From: G965115915 sp965115915
Lineage (GTDB): Bacteria > Pseudomonadota > Gammaproteobacteria > Eutrophobiales > Eutrophobiaceae
Length of the DNA: 64,000 nucleotides
Assembly: GCA_965115915.1 (NCBI GenBank)
Contig: OZ220483.1
Span: 310,001 to 374,000 of the forward strand
Reading direction: 5' to 3'
Position numbers and translations under genes: made by a program. Position 1 is the stretch's first letter. The number at the start of each line of letters is the position of its first letter. This document shows, one piece after another, positions 53,058 through 61,633 of this stretch. The notes under the pieces are model-generated. The model worked only from the letters and a program-made list of their open reading frames with translations. It had not been told where the DNA came from and ran no database searches.

Positions 53058-53780
53058 TCATGATGTCACGGCGCTGGTGGGAATGGACGTCATCTCGATG
53101 CTCAGCCCCCGGAGCAGTGCTTCTTGCAGTCGCCGAAGGCGGTCGCTGTATTCCCCATGCCGATGAATTTCTGGAGAGTTCGAGTATTCCATCCAACATG
53201 AAGCGATAATTGACGACTTCTCTACCGCGCTGTCGTATGCGTGCAAGACTGCCTGCCAATCTTCGTCTTTGTTCCGGACTTCAAGGTTGACGCACGGGCA
53301 CAGTGCTGCGTTGCCCAGGTCGGTCAACCCGATGTCGATACCCGGTTTTACTACCTGTCGCAGAAAATCGTATGCGGTGACAGACCCATCGTCGAGTCGG
53401 AGCGACAGCGTGGATCGAGCCGTGAACGTTGTAATCCCGAACTCTGGTAGTGCTATTTTCAGTGACTGTTCCACCAGCGCGAAGCACTCGTTGCAGATAG
53501 CAAGGTCCTGTTCGCTTATCAGGTTGTTGAAACATATCGACAGCTTCTCTGCTGTTACCTCAATGCTTCCATTCCCTCCAAACATTGTCACGCGTACGCA
53601 CACGTCCGAAAGTGCGTTACCGCCGAATGTGTGCAAGTCTGTTGCCCGAAGCGGAAATCGGGGATGGATGTACTGGTGCAATGTCCTTAGAAGCTCCGTG
53701 TTGTGCCCCGGCAGGTCGAACAGCGGGACGGAGAATTCCGACTCGTACCTCATCTCCATCCATTGGAGGCTACCTTTCAC
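53058..53780 (-). CDS. Hypothetical protein upstream of the RES-Xre pair
   Basis: About 240 residues from GTG 53780, which has GGGAGA 8 bp upstream; ATG 53759 and 53753 are alternatives. No family is recognised. The sequence is soluble with mixed alpha/beta character (VRVTMFGGNGSIEVTAEKL, FTARSTLSLRLDDGSVTAYD) and three Cys in the first 100 residues and another pair near 165. Same strand as the antitoxin, 173 bp upstream of it, so it may be a third gene of the accessory patch. Codon choice looks less biased than in the housekeeping genes around it. Confidence 0.65.
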   Translation of the reverse strand: MKGSLQWMEMRYESEFSVPLFDLPGHNTELLRTLHQYIHPRFPLRATDLHTFGGNALSDVCVRVTMFGGNGSIEVTAEKLSICFNNLISEQDLAICNECFALVEQSLKIALPEFGITTFTARSTLSLRLDDGSVTAYDFLRQVVKPGIDIGLTDLGNAALCPCVNLEVRNKDEDWQAVLHAYDSAVEKSSIIASCWMEYSNSPEIHRHGEYSDRLRRLQEALLRGLSIEMTSIPTSAVTS

Positions 53781-54071
53781 CGGTGTGTCTCCCGATGCAA
53801 GCCGATACTCGACTTGTCACGGTGCAAAATCTCCCCCGCAAGCACTCATCGTCCGGTGCATCAGTCCCGTCGCAGTGGTACCAATTTGCCACCCTGATAT
53901 CCACTGTCTCCGTTTCCTGCGGTCGTCATAGTTGTCCCCGAAAACAGGGCACATCATGTTCCAAGGCGCATTATGCATCGCTGGTAACTGTTGTGCAAGC
54001 GCTGCGCAGGTTCCCGCGTTCCGGGTTGGGCAAGATGCAGCAGGCTGGTAATTCTGGCACAATGCCGTACC
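53781..54071. other. Gap between the accessory patch and mltB
   Basis: A 291-bp divergent gap. No gene, repeat or clear promoter was recognised; the frames crossing it are shadows of the mltB region. Confidence 0.4.
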
Positions 54072-55055
54072 ATGAAGCATGGCATCCTGATATTGCTGCT
54101 CGCTCTCCCGATGTGTCTGGCCAGTGCCGCTTCCCTGCCACAGGACAAGGTGCGGGATTTTGCCTCCTCCATGGTTCGTCAGCACGGCTTTGATGAAACG
54201 AAACTGTTGCGGCTTTTGTCCGGGGTGCGTCGGAACAGTAATGTGCTGGAGGCCATCTCGCGTCCTGCCGAGAGGGAAAAGGCCTGGCATGAGTATCGTC
54301 CGATATTTGTGCAGGAGCCGCGCATTCGTGATGGGGTGCGCTTTTGGCAGCGGCATCGTGCCGTTTTGCGCCGGGCCGAACGCGAATATGGGGTCAATGC
54401 CGCCATCATTGTCAGCATCATTGGCGTTGAGACTTTTTACGGACGTATTACCGGGCGTTACCGGGTGCTGGATTCTCTTGCCACACTGGCATTTGCCTAT
54501 CCGCCGCGGGCCGACTTCTTCCGCTCCGAACTGGAGCAGTTCCTGTTGTTGACTCGCGAGCAGGGTTTGAATCCGCTGCAACTCAAGGGTTCCTATGCCG
54601 GTGCCATGGGGTTGCCGCAGTTTATCTCCAGCAGCTATCGTCGTTATGCGGTCGATTTTGATGGGGACGGACACGTTGATATCTGGAACAATCCCAGCGA
54701 TGCCATAGGCAGTGTGGCAAACTATTTCAGGCAACACGACTGGACCCCCGGCGCCGCGGTTGCGCATCCGGCGCGGGCCGCGGACCAGCGCTATGTGGCA
54801 CTGTTGAATGATGACCTCGGCGCCTATCTGAGCTATGGGGACCTGCGTGCCCGCGGTGTCAGCAGCGCATTGCCACTGGATGACAGTGTACAAGCCAGGC
54901 TGATGCGATTTACTGGCAAGGAGGGTGTCGAGTTGTGGCTGGGGCTGAGGAATTTCTATGTGATCACACGTTATAATCACAGCAGCATGTATGCGATGGC
55001 GGTATGGCAACTGGCTGAACAAATTCGTCGCCGCTATGCGGGAGATGTCCCTTGA
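54072..55055 (+). CDS. mltB: Membrane-bound lytic murein transglycosylase B
   Basis: A 327-residue enzyme that cleaves peptidoglycan glycan strands with formation of anhydro-muramic ends. ATG 54072 begins a signal peptide (hydrophobic ILILLLALPMCLASA). There is a Cys at its end but no strict lipobox. The catalytic Glu is in IVSIIGVETFYGRITGRYRV; the GAMGLPQFISSSYRRYAVDF and DGHVDIWNNPSDAIGSVANY segments are typical of SLT family 3. It overlaps rlpA by one base. Confidence 0.95.
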   Translation: MKHGILILLLALPMCLASAASLPQDKVRDFASSMVRQHGFDETKLLRLLSGVRRNSNVLEAISRPAEREKAWHEYRPIFVQEPRIRDGVRFWQRHRAVLRRAEREYGVNAAIIVSIIGVETFYGRITGRYRVLDSLATLAFAYPPRADFFRSELEQFLLLTREQGLNPLQLKGSYAGAMGLPQFISSSYRRYAVDFDGDGHVDIWNNPSDAIGSVANYFRQHDWTPGAAVAHPARAADQRYVALLNDDLGAYLSYGDLRARGVSSALPLDDSVQARLMRFTGKEGVELWLGLRNFYVITRYNHSSMYAMAVWQLAEQIRRRYAGDVP

Positions 55056-56011
55056 TGGGTCGCTATGCCAAGGCTTGTGCCACTGTGCTGCTTTACACGG
55101 CGCTGTCGGGTTGTGGAGGCAAGTCTTTGGTGTCGCCGGAGCGTGATGGCCCTGGTAGCGGGAGGCGTTCGGTTGAGGACATAGCGGATGCCGTGCCCAG
55201 GGCGGAGCCAAAGAGCCGCTATGGTAATCCCGAGTCCTACGAGGTATTTGGCCAGCGCTATTATGTCATGGACAGTGCCGAAGGTTATCAGGAGGAGGGT
55301 ATTGCCTCCTGGTACGGCACCAAATTTCATGGCAAGCGGACGTCCAGTGGTGAGCCCTACGATATGTACGCAATGACGGCTGCACACAAGACCTTGCCTT
55401 TACCGACCTATGTTGAGGTTACCGCACTGGAGACGGGCCGCAGCGTCGTGGTCAAGGTCAATGATCGTGGGCCATTTCATCAAGACCGGATCATTGATCT
55501 GTCCTATGTGGCTGCGATCAAGCTCGGGATCGACAAGGCAGGAACCGGGATGGTGCGGGTGCGTACCATCGGTCCTGGCGAGACCCGTGTTGCGGATGCC
55601 GCTGCGGACGATTCGGAGGTGAAACAACAGAAACGTGAGGAGGACCGTCTGTATGCACCGGTCAGGGTAGTCGCTCCAGCCACAGCGGGGATTGCCGGAC
55701 CCACTACGGAGCCTGCTTCCACTGCCGCTGCCCCTGCCCCGGCCGCTGTGCAGGACGATGTTGCGTCGGGCAGGGATGGCTTTTTCATTCAGTTTGGTGT
55801 CTTTGAAGACAGTGACAATGCCCATTCCCTGTATCGCAGGTTGCAGGCCCTGGGCGAGAAATCGCTGGCCGTTATCTCCGGGCTCGGGCGCGATGGGAAA
55901 CCGCTGTACCGTGTACGCGTGGGACCGATGATGGATATCCGTAAGGCCGATGAGATCGTCGACCGCCTGCTGCGTCTGGGCATGCGGAGTTATCAGATAG
56001 TAACGGAGTAG
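55055..56011 (+). CDS. rlpA: Septal ring lytic transglycosylase RlpA family lipoprotein
   Basis: A 318-residue lipoprotein: lipobox LSGC near residue 20, then the double-psi barrel with GIASWYGTKFHGKRTSSGE and the catalytic Asp in VVKVNDRGPF, an Ala/Pro-rich linker, and a C-terminal SPOR domain (about 245-318, FFIQFGVFEDSDNAHSL to SYQIV) that binds denuded glycan at the septum. ATG 55055 shares one base with the mltB stop (TGATG). dacA follows 7 bp downstream. Confidence 0.95.
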   Translation: MGRYAKACATVLLYTALSGCGGKSLVSPERDGPGSGRRSVEDIADAVPRAEPKSRYGNPESYEVFGQRYYVMDSAEGYQEEGIASWYGTKFHGKRTSSGEPYDMYAMTAAHKTLPLPTYVEVTALETGRSVVVKVNDRGPFHQDRIIDLSYVAAIKLGIDKAGTGMVRVRTIGPGETRVADAAADDSEVKQQKREEDRLYAPVRVVAPATAGIAGPTTEPASTAAAPAPAAVQDDVASGRDGFFIQFGVFEDSDNAHSLYRRLQALGEKSLAVISGLGRDGKPLYRVRVGPMMDIRKADEIVDRLLRLGMRSYQIVTE

Positions 56012-56018
56012 GCGGGGG

Positions 56019-57161
56019 GTGCGGCGAGGAGGGACAATATTTGCCACATTGTTGTTTGGTGCGCTGACGGCAATCCGGCTGTCTGCCGCGGTGATTGTCC
56101 CGGCACCACCGCAAGTGGATGCCACTGCGCATATGTTGGTCGATTTTTCCAGTGCCCGGGTATTGGCGGGCAATAACGAGGACAGAGCCTATCCGCCGGC
56201 CAGTCTGGCCAAAATCATGACGGTTTATGTGGTGGCAAGCGAAATGGCTCAGAGGAAATTTACCATGCAGGATACCCTGGTCGTGAGCGAGAAGGCATGG
56301 AGAATGCCGGGTTCCCGGATGTATATCGAGGTTGGCAAGCGTGTGTCTGTGGAGGAACTGTTACGAGGTGTCATTATCCAGTCCGGCAATGATGCCAGCG
56401 TTGCGTTGGCGGAGTTTACTTCTGGCAGTGAGGAAGTGTTTGCTGATCTGATGAACCGTTATGCCCAGGGTCTCGGCATGCACGAAAGTCGTTTTGGCAA
56501 CAGCTCCGGCCTGCCACACCCCGATCATGCCGTCAGTGCACGGGACCTGGTGTTGCTGTCCAGTCAGTTGATCCGGAACTTTCCGGATATCTACAGACTG
56601 CATGCGGAAAAATCATACTCTTATAATGGTATTCGGCAGCACAACCGCAACCGGCTGCTGTGGCAGGACGATTCGGTTGACGGCATCAAGACCGGGCATA
56701 CCGATGAAGCGGGCTACTGTCTGGTGGCCTCGGCGCAGCGCGGTGATATGCGTCTGATCTCTGTTGTGATGGACAGTGACAGTGAACAGGGGCGTATACG
56801 TGCCACCCGTGCCCTGTTGGACTACGGTTTTCGCTTTTTTGAAACCGCCGTACTGCACAAAAATGGAGCGTCGCTGCACACCATTGATATATGGAAAGGG
56901 GAGGACCAGAGTCTGGTTCTGGGTTTGGAGCAGGATCTGGTGGTCACGTTCCCGCGTGGTGCGCGGGATGAGCTTGAGGTTGTTATTTCCGCTGACGAGA
57001 CGATCAGTGCCCCGGTGCACCGGGGACAGACACTGGGTCGTATAGTGATTCGACACCAGGATCGGACACTGGCGGACAGACCATTGGTCGCGTTGCAGGA
57101 CATCGCCGAAGGTGGGCTGTGGCGGCGCCTGTCCGACCATGTGCGGCTGTGGTTTCACTGA
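56019..57161 (+). CDS. dacA: D-alanyl-D-alanine carboxypeptidase (PBP5/6 type)
   Basis: A 380-residue penicillin-binding protein that trims the fifth residue of peptidoglycan stem peptides. The motifs are SLAK (Ser active site in YPPASLAKIMT), SGN (IIQSGNDAS) and KTG (DGIKTGHTDEAG). The PBP5 C-terminal domain and an amphipathic membrane anchor (GGLWRRLSDHVRLWFH) are present. The start is GTG 56019 before a signal peptide (IFATLLFGALTAIRLSAA). Third gene of mltB-rlpA-dacA; lipB/lipA, its usual successors, are replaced by convergent rsfS. Confidence 0.95.
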   Translation: MRRGGTIFATLLFGALTAIRLSAAVIVPAPPQVDATAHMLVDFSSARVLAGNNEDRAYPPASLAKIMTVYVVASEMAQRKFTMQDTLVVSEKAWRMPGSRMYIEVGKRVSVEELLRGVIIQSGNDASVALAEFTSGSEEVFADLMNRYAQGLGMHESRFGNSSGLPHPDHAVSARDLVLLSSQLIRNFPDIYRLHAEKSYSYNGIRQHNRNRLLWQDDSVDGIKTGHTDEAGYCLVASAQRGDMRLISVVMDSDSEQGRIRATRALLDYGFRFFETAVLHKNGASLHTIDIWKGEDQSLVLGLEQDLVVTFPRGARDELEVVISADETISAPVHRGQTLGRIVIRHQDRTLADRPLVALQDIAEGGLWRRLSDHVRLWFH

Positions 57162-57235
57162 TACCGTCCATACCATAGCGGGGGTACAGACAGTCTGTCG
57201 TCTTTCTATCTGGCTGACAGTTTTATAGCCTCGGA

Positions 57236-57607
57236 TCAGGTTTTTCCGGACAGGCTGAGGTTGCCGGACCCGGCAGTTGCCGACTCATCCATTCCCCACA
57301 GTTTTTCCAGTTGGTAATACACACGTGTCTCCGGATGCATCAGGTGTACCACCACGTCTCCCAGGTCTATCAGAACCCAGTCTCCAGGGTTCTCTCCCTC
57401 TACCCCCAGTGGCAGCACATTTCGCTGTTTCAGTTCATATAGCACTTTTTCTGCCAGTGCAGCATTGTGTCTGCGAGAAGTACCGCTGGCGATTAGCATC
57501 ACATCGGTGATGATTGTGTGTTTGTGCACGTCCAGTACACAGATGTCATCCGCTTTGTTTTCAGACAGTACACGTTGTATCAGCTTTGCCAGATCGACGC
57601 CGTTCAT
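57236..57607 (-). CDS. rsfS: Ribosomal silencing factor RsfS
   Basis: A 123-residue Iojap-family protein that binds L14 of the large subunit and blocks joining in starvation. Family segments: KADDICVLDVHKHTIITDVM, ASGTSRRHNAALAEKV, GVEGENPGDWVLIDLGDVVV and MHPETRVYYQLEKLWG. The start overlaps nadD by 4 bp (ATGA). rlmH, which normally follows, is absent. Confidence 0.95.
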   Translation of the reverse strand: MNGVDLAKLIQRVLSENKADDICVLDVHKHTIITDVMLIASGTSRRHNAALAEKVLYELKQRNVLPLGVEGENPGDWVLIDLGDVVVHLMHPETRVYYQLEKLWGMDESATAGSGNLSLSGKT

Positions 57608-58245
57608 TGTTTCCGCTGGTACAGGCCCTGGGTGTGTATGTATTCAGCGACTGGCGGCGGCAACATCGTATTCACCGGGAGTCCTGCGGCCAGTTGCTGG
57701 CGCACTGCACTGGAGGATACTGGAAATGTGGTTTCCATACGTGCAATGCGCCCGCATTTCCCCTGTGTGAAGATCCTGCCGTCCTGTGCCAGACGTTTCT
57801 GTGCCCATTCGGCTATGGTCGAGGGAAGTGCCCTGGCATCGCGGTGTTTGCGGCGGACAACGAGGATATGTGAATAGTCGCTCAGATGTTTCCATTCCCG
57901 CCAGCTATCAAGCTGGTGGAATGCGTCCTCGCCCAGCAGCATGACCAGACTGTTCCCGGGCAATTCCTGACGCAGGGAACGTAGCGAGTCGATACTCCAG
58001 GAGACACCCTCGCGCACCAATTCCCGTTCATCAAGGAGTAGTCCAGGATGTTCCGCCAGTGCCAGTCGCAGCATTTCCCGCCGTTGCACGGGACTGGCCT
58101 CGGGTAGTGGACGATGTGCGGGCCGGTATAGTGGCATCAGCCGCACCGTGTCCAGTTCAAACTGGGAGATGGCCTGTTCCGCGATACCAATATGACCGTT
58201 GTGTACAGGGTCAAAGGTACCGCCAAGAATGCCAGTCAGGCGCAT
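57604..58245 (-). CDS. nadD: Nicotinate-nucleotide adenylyltransferase NadD
   Basis: A 213-residue enzyme that makes nicotinate adenine dinucleotide from NaMN and ATP in NAD synthesis. Nucleotidyltransferase motif GGTFDPVHNGHIGIAE near residue 7 and the C-terminal PVSSSAVRQQLAAG match NadD. ATG 58245 gives the family start MRLTGILGG; TTG 58263 would add six residues. It sits between proA (24 bp upstream) and rsfS (overlap). Confidence 0.94.
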   Translation of the reverse strand: MRLTGILGGTFDPVHNGHIGIAEQAISQFELDTVRLMPLYRPAHRPLPEASPVQRREMLRLALAEHPGLLLDERELVREGVSWSIDSLRSLRQELPGNSLVMLLGEDAFHQLDSWREWKHLSDYSHILVVRRKHRDARALPSTIAEWAQKRLAQDGRIFTQGKCGRIARMETTFPVSSSAVRQQLAAGLPVNTMLPPPVAEYIHTQGLYQRKQ

Positions 58246-58269
58246 TGGAAGACGGACTTCCAACTTGCA

Positions 58270-59529
58270 TCAGGTACGGATATGACCATTGCCCATGACA
58301 ATGAATTTCCTGTTGGTAAGCCCCTCCAGTCCAACCGGGCCGCGTGCGTGAAACTTGTCCGTGCTGATGCCAATCTCTGCCCCCAGGCCATATTCAAAGC
58401 CATCGGCGAAACGGGTGGACGCATTGACCATCACTGAACTGGAATCCACCTCACGCAGGAAGCGCTGGGCACGATTCAGGTCTTCGGTGACGATCGCATC
58501 GGTATGCCGAGAGCCATAGCGCTCTATGTGCTCCATGGCCTGGTCGATGCCGGACACGATGCGCACCGACAGTATCGGTGCCAGATATTCTGTAGCGTAG
58601 TCCTGCTCCGTTGCAGGTTTCGTCCTGGCATTGAGCATGGTACGTGAGTTCTCGCACGCACGCAGTTCCACGCCCCGTTCCTCAAACATCGGACCCAGCC
58701 TCGACAATACCGGTTTCGCTATGCCGTCGGCGACCAGCAGGCACTCCATTGTGTTGCAGGTCCCATAGCGTTGGGTCTTTGCATTAAAGGCAATCGCGAC
58801 CGCCTTGTCGAGATCAGCACGATCATCTATATAAACATGGCAGATGCCATCCAGATGTTTGATCACCGGCATTTTCGCCTCCCTGCTCACCCGCTCTATC
58901 AGCCCTTTTCCACCACGCGGGATGATCACGTCGACATATTCGGCCAGTCCCAGTAATGCGCCTACCGCTGCCCGGTCTGTGCTGCCAACCAGTTGTACCG
59001 CAAACTCCGGCATCCCGATCTCAATCAGGGCCGAGTGTACACAGGCAATGATGGCCTGGTTGCTGTGTATCGCCTCGGACCCGCCGCGCAGGATCGCGGC
59101 ATTGCCGGATTTCAGGCATAGCCCGGCGGCATCTGCGCTGACATTGGGGCGTGATTCGTAGATGATCCCCGCAACACCAAGCGGTACCCGCATTTGTCCC
59201 ACTCGGATGCCGCTGGGCTGTTCACTCATCCCTGAAATTTCCCCCAGTGGATCCGGCAGCACGGCGATCTGACGCAGTCCTGTCGCCATCGCCGCGATCC
59301 GTTCCGGGTTGAGTTCCAGACGATCCAGCAGGGCATCGCTCAGTTCGCCTTGTTGTGCTGTGTCCAGGTCACAGCGATTGGCGTCCAGTAGTGCGGATTC
59401 CTGTTCCAGAAGCGAGTCAGCGATCCTGTGCAGCAGGCGGTTGCGTTGCGCCACACTGCTCTGGGCCATGCGTTTTGCCGCTGTCCGCGCCTGTTTCCCC
59501 ATCTGCTGTATTTGTTGCTGTATGCTCAT
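58270..59529 (-). CDS. proA: Gamma-glutamyl phosphate reductase ProA
   Basis: A 419-residue NADPH-dependent reductase, second step of proline synthesis. The active-site Cys lies in KTQRYGTCNTMECLLV. The cofactor-side segment IIYESRPNVSADAAGLCLKS and C-terminal FADGFEYGLGAEIGISTDKF are typical. Start ATG 59529 overlaps the holA end by 4 bp (ATGA). proA within the leuS-to-rsfS cluster is common in gammaproteobacteria outside the enterics. Confidence 0.96.
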   Translation of the reverse strand: MSIQQQIQQMGKQARTAAKRMAQSSVAQRNRLLHRIADSLLEQESALLDANRCDLDTAQQGELSDALLDRLELNPERIAAMATGLRQIAVLPDPLGEISGMSEQPSGIRVGQMRVPLGVAGIIYESRPNVSADAAGLCLKSGNAAILRGGSEAIHSNQAIIACVHSALIEIGMPEFAVQLVGSTDRAAVGALLGLAEYVDVIIPRGGKGLIERVSREAKMPVIKHLDGICHVYIDDRADLDKAVAIAFNAKTQRYGTCNTMECLLVADGIAKPVLSRLGPMFEERGVELRACENSRTMLNARTKPATEQDYATEYLAPILSVRIVSGIDQAMEHIERYGSRHTDAIVTEDLNRAQRFLREVDSSSVMVNASTRFADGFEYGLGAEIGISTDKFHARGPVGLEGLTNRKFIVMGNGHIRT

Positions 59530-60599
59530 TGTGCGCCAAACTCCAGTTCGGGCAATGCGGGCAATCGCTTATTCGCCAGGCCAGCCAGAAAGAACCCGAT
59601 GTCGTCCCAGATAAAGTGACTCATGCCAATAGTGGACTTGATGCGTCGCTCCAGGCGAATCACCCACAACAGTTTGTGTTGCAGTTCCACACTGGAATAA
59701 CGTTGTATCACACGTCGCATCGCGGTCTGTCGCTGGCTGTTCCAGACATTGAGTTGTCTCAGCACCTGTTCGGGTTTTGCACCGGCTGCCACACGGCATG
59801 ACATATCACACAGTCTGCGCAATTCCCACAGCAGTGCGCCGTGCAATGACATCGGATCCACCCCTTCATTGCGCAGGCCACGCAGGATGTGCGTGGCCCG
59901 TTGGATATCACCGATGCAGGCACTTTCGATCAGCATGAAGACATTGAAACGTGCACTGTCAGTCAGTGCCTCGGCTACCTGTGCGTCGTCCAGTTCCTGC
60001 TCCGAGTTCAGCAGGCACAGCCTTTCTATCTCCTGGCGTGCAGCCAGCAAATTCCCTTCCACGCACTGGGCGATCAGTAGTGCGGCACTGCGGCTGATGC
60101 GTTTCCCCTGTCCGGCCATGCGTTGCTGGATCCACTGTGGCAACCTGTCTGCTTCTACCGGCCAGATATCCATCCTTATTCCATCGCAGGCAGCGATGTC
60201 CTTGTGCAGCTTGGTGAACCAGCGACTGTGGCGCAGCGATTTCTCTATCCGAGGGCTGCTGATGATCAGGATATCTTCCATTCCCCGTTTTTCGAGGTAT
60301 GCCGAGATGGCAGTTCCACCGTCTTTATTGAGCCGCTTTGTGCCAAAGCGAAGCTCAATGATGCGTCGGGTAGCAAACATGGATATGCTTGCCGCTGCGG
60401 CGGACAGTGCCGACCAGTGAAAACCTGGTTCACCCGGTTCCAGTATCACCCTTTCCGTGGGACCTTGCTCCAGTGCACGGGCACGTATCAAATCAACCGC
60501 CTCCAGTTTCTGCATGGGTTCGTCGCCGGCGATCAACCAGACCGGTGCCATGGTCCGCGATTGAAGATGCCGGGAAAGTTGCTCTACCTTGATCTGCAC
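59526..60599 (-). CDS. holA: DNA polymerase III subunit delta
   Basis: A 357-residue clamp-loader subunit that opens the beta clamp. Typical segments: LIAGDEPMQKLEAVDLIRA near residue 22, the helical region ISRSAALLIAQCVEGNLLAA, then QEIERL, and DPMSLHGALLWELRRL. Cellular role: replisome clamp loading. 20 bp separate it from lptE upstream. Confidence 0.94.
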   Translation of the reverse strand: MQIKVEQLSRHLQSRTMAPVWLIAGDEPMQKLEAVDLIRARALEQGPTERVILEPGEPGFHWSALSAAAASISMFATRRIIELRFGTKRLNKDGGTAISAYLEKRGMEDILIISSPRIEKSLRHSRWFTKLHKDIAACDGIRMDIWPVEADRLPQWIQQRMAGQGKRISRSAALLIAQCVEGNLLAARQEIERLCLLNSEQELDDAQVAEALTDSARFNVFMLIESACIGDIQRATHILRGLRNEGVDPMSLHGALLWELRRLCDMSCRVAAGAKPEQVLRQLNVWNSQRQTAMRRVIQRYSSVELQHKLLWVIRLERRIKSTIGMSHFIWDDIGFFLAGLANKRLPALPELEFGAQ

Positions 60600-60619
60600 A
60601 GTGCTTGCCGGGTGTCGGT

Positions 60620-61150
60620 TTATCTACTCTCGGCAGCAGATTTCAAGGCCAGGCCTTCCAGTCTGTGCAGGATACGTTCCGCTGCCTCCCGCCGCAGATC
60701 GGCAAGGATGCGGAGTTCCTCGTTGAGGTTTGCCGCCACGATGTCGGTATTATAAATATAGTCACGTGCCAGGCGCATGGTTTCGTTGTTGAGTTGTATC
60801 GCACGTTCAGCATCGTGTACCTGTAGGTTGAACGTGAGTACCAGCTCGTATTCCTGACTTTTCCCGGTCCGGGCACTGATCGACAGCAATTCACGGCGCA
60901 CATCTTCCTGGCTCAGGCTTACGCGCCAACGCGCCTCCTCAGGTTGGCTGTGTACATTGGCGCCTGCCTGTCGCAAACGTTGGTGCAGTACACGTACAAG
61001 TTCCCCGGTTCCGCTCAGATATACGGGTGGCAGTACGGCTACGGCCTGGGCCTGTTGGGTGCCACGTAGATGAAAACCGCACGCCGTCATCGCCATTGGC
61101 GCCATTACGCTCAGCAGGACTATCCAGCACTTGCGCTGTGAGTGGCGCAT
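60620..61150 (-). CDS. lptE: LPS-assembly lipoprotein LptE
   Basis: A 176-residue outer-membrane lipoprotein that plugs the LptD barrel. ATG 61150 begins a lipoprotein signal with lipobox MTAC followed by GFHLRG, the LptE hallmark. The rest is the expected alpha/beta fold with NNETMRLARDYIYNTDIVAA and a Glu/Arg-rich end. The longer frame to 61282 would give a 44-residue basic extension and was rejected. Repeat copy C lies upstream. Confidence 0.92.
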   Translation of the reverse strand: MRHSQRKCWIVLLSVMAPMAMTACGFHLRGTQQAQAVAVLPPVYLSGTGELVRVLHQRLRQAGANVHSQPEEARWRVSLSQEDVRRELLSISARTGKSQEYELVLTFNLQVHDAERAIQLNNETMRLARDYIYNTDIVAANLNEELRILADLRREAAERILHRLEGLALKSAAESR

Positions 61151-61301
61151 TCGTGTCTGTGTACCGGCCAGGTGGTGTTTCCCCGACAGTTGCTTTGCAG
61201 CCCGCATAGCCCGTTTCATCAACAAGGTATTTCCCAGCACTGGCAACGGCATGCAAACATGGCTATGCGCATGGTAACGCAAGTTGCATGGTTCACCAAT
61301 A

Positions 61302-61445
61302 CCCTGGCGGGTTCACGACAGTGAGATTGCGGGGGACTCGGTTCTTGAACTGGCATTGACGCCCTGCATCCTCATCTTTCCCCCACCGCAGCAGTCAGCG
61401 CTTCACGGCTCGGCTGTCGCGATTCCCCCTCAACGGGGGAGTGAT
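61302..61445 (-). repeat. Dispersed structured intergenic repeat, copy C
   Basis: Read on the minus strand: ATCACTCCCCC with a short hairpin to GGGGGAA, then GCCGAGCCG, GCGCTGACTGCTGC, TGGGGGAA, an insertion of about 40 bp relative to copies A and B, then TCCCCCGCAATCTCACTGTC followed by GTGAACCCGC. It ends 151 bp before the lptE ATG on the same strand. The 483-bp leuS-lptE gap also holds a RES-like relic. Confidence 0.7.
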
Positions 61446-61590
61446 AGCGGCTGTACCCGGGCCACGATTGCCAATACCTTGTGTTGTGTGCCCCCAAGTC
61501 TACCAATGCGGTGTACTATGCAGCGTGAGGGGATGAGGGCGCATCTTCATACCCCAACCGGGCACAGAAACAATAATTCCCATAACCCCT
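61446..61590 (-). pseudogene. Relic resembling the RES toxin gene 3' half
   Basis: The minus-strand translation reads NYCFCARLGYEDA, then a stop, then in another frame GGTQHKVLAIVARVQP. These line up with NDYTFCSRLGVEAV and GGTNVPVFARRALSNP of the RES gene at 51733-52357, with the right spacing between them. The DNA also matches in part (CAACCGGG with CAGAA close by). Stops and frame changes show it is dead. Confidence 0.5.
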
Positions 61591-61633
61591 ATCCTGGTCT
61601 CACATGTATTCGAACCCGCACATCTCATACCGC

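Noticed and set aside
53817..55211. 464-residue minus-strand frame opposite mltB
   Set aside because: Antisense shadow; mltB has complete catalytic motifs on the plus strand.
61590..61620. tRNA T-arm-like sequence (GGGTTCGAAT on the minus strand)
   Set aside because: The stem does not pair on the 3' side and no other tRNA arms are present.
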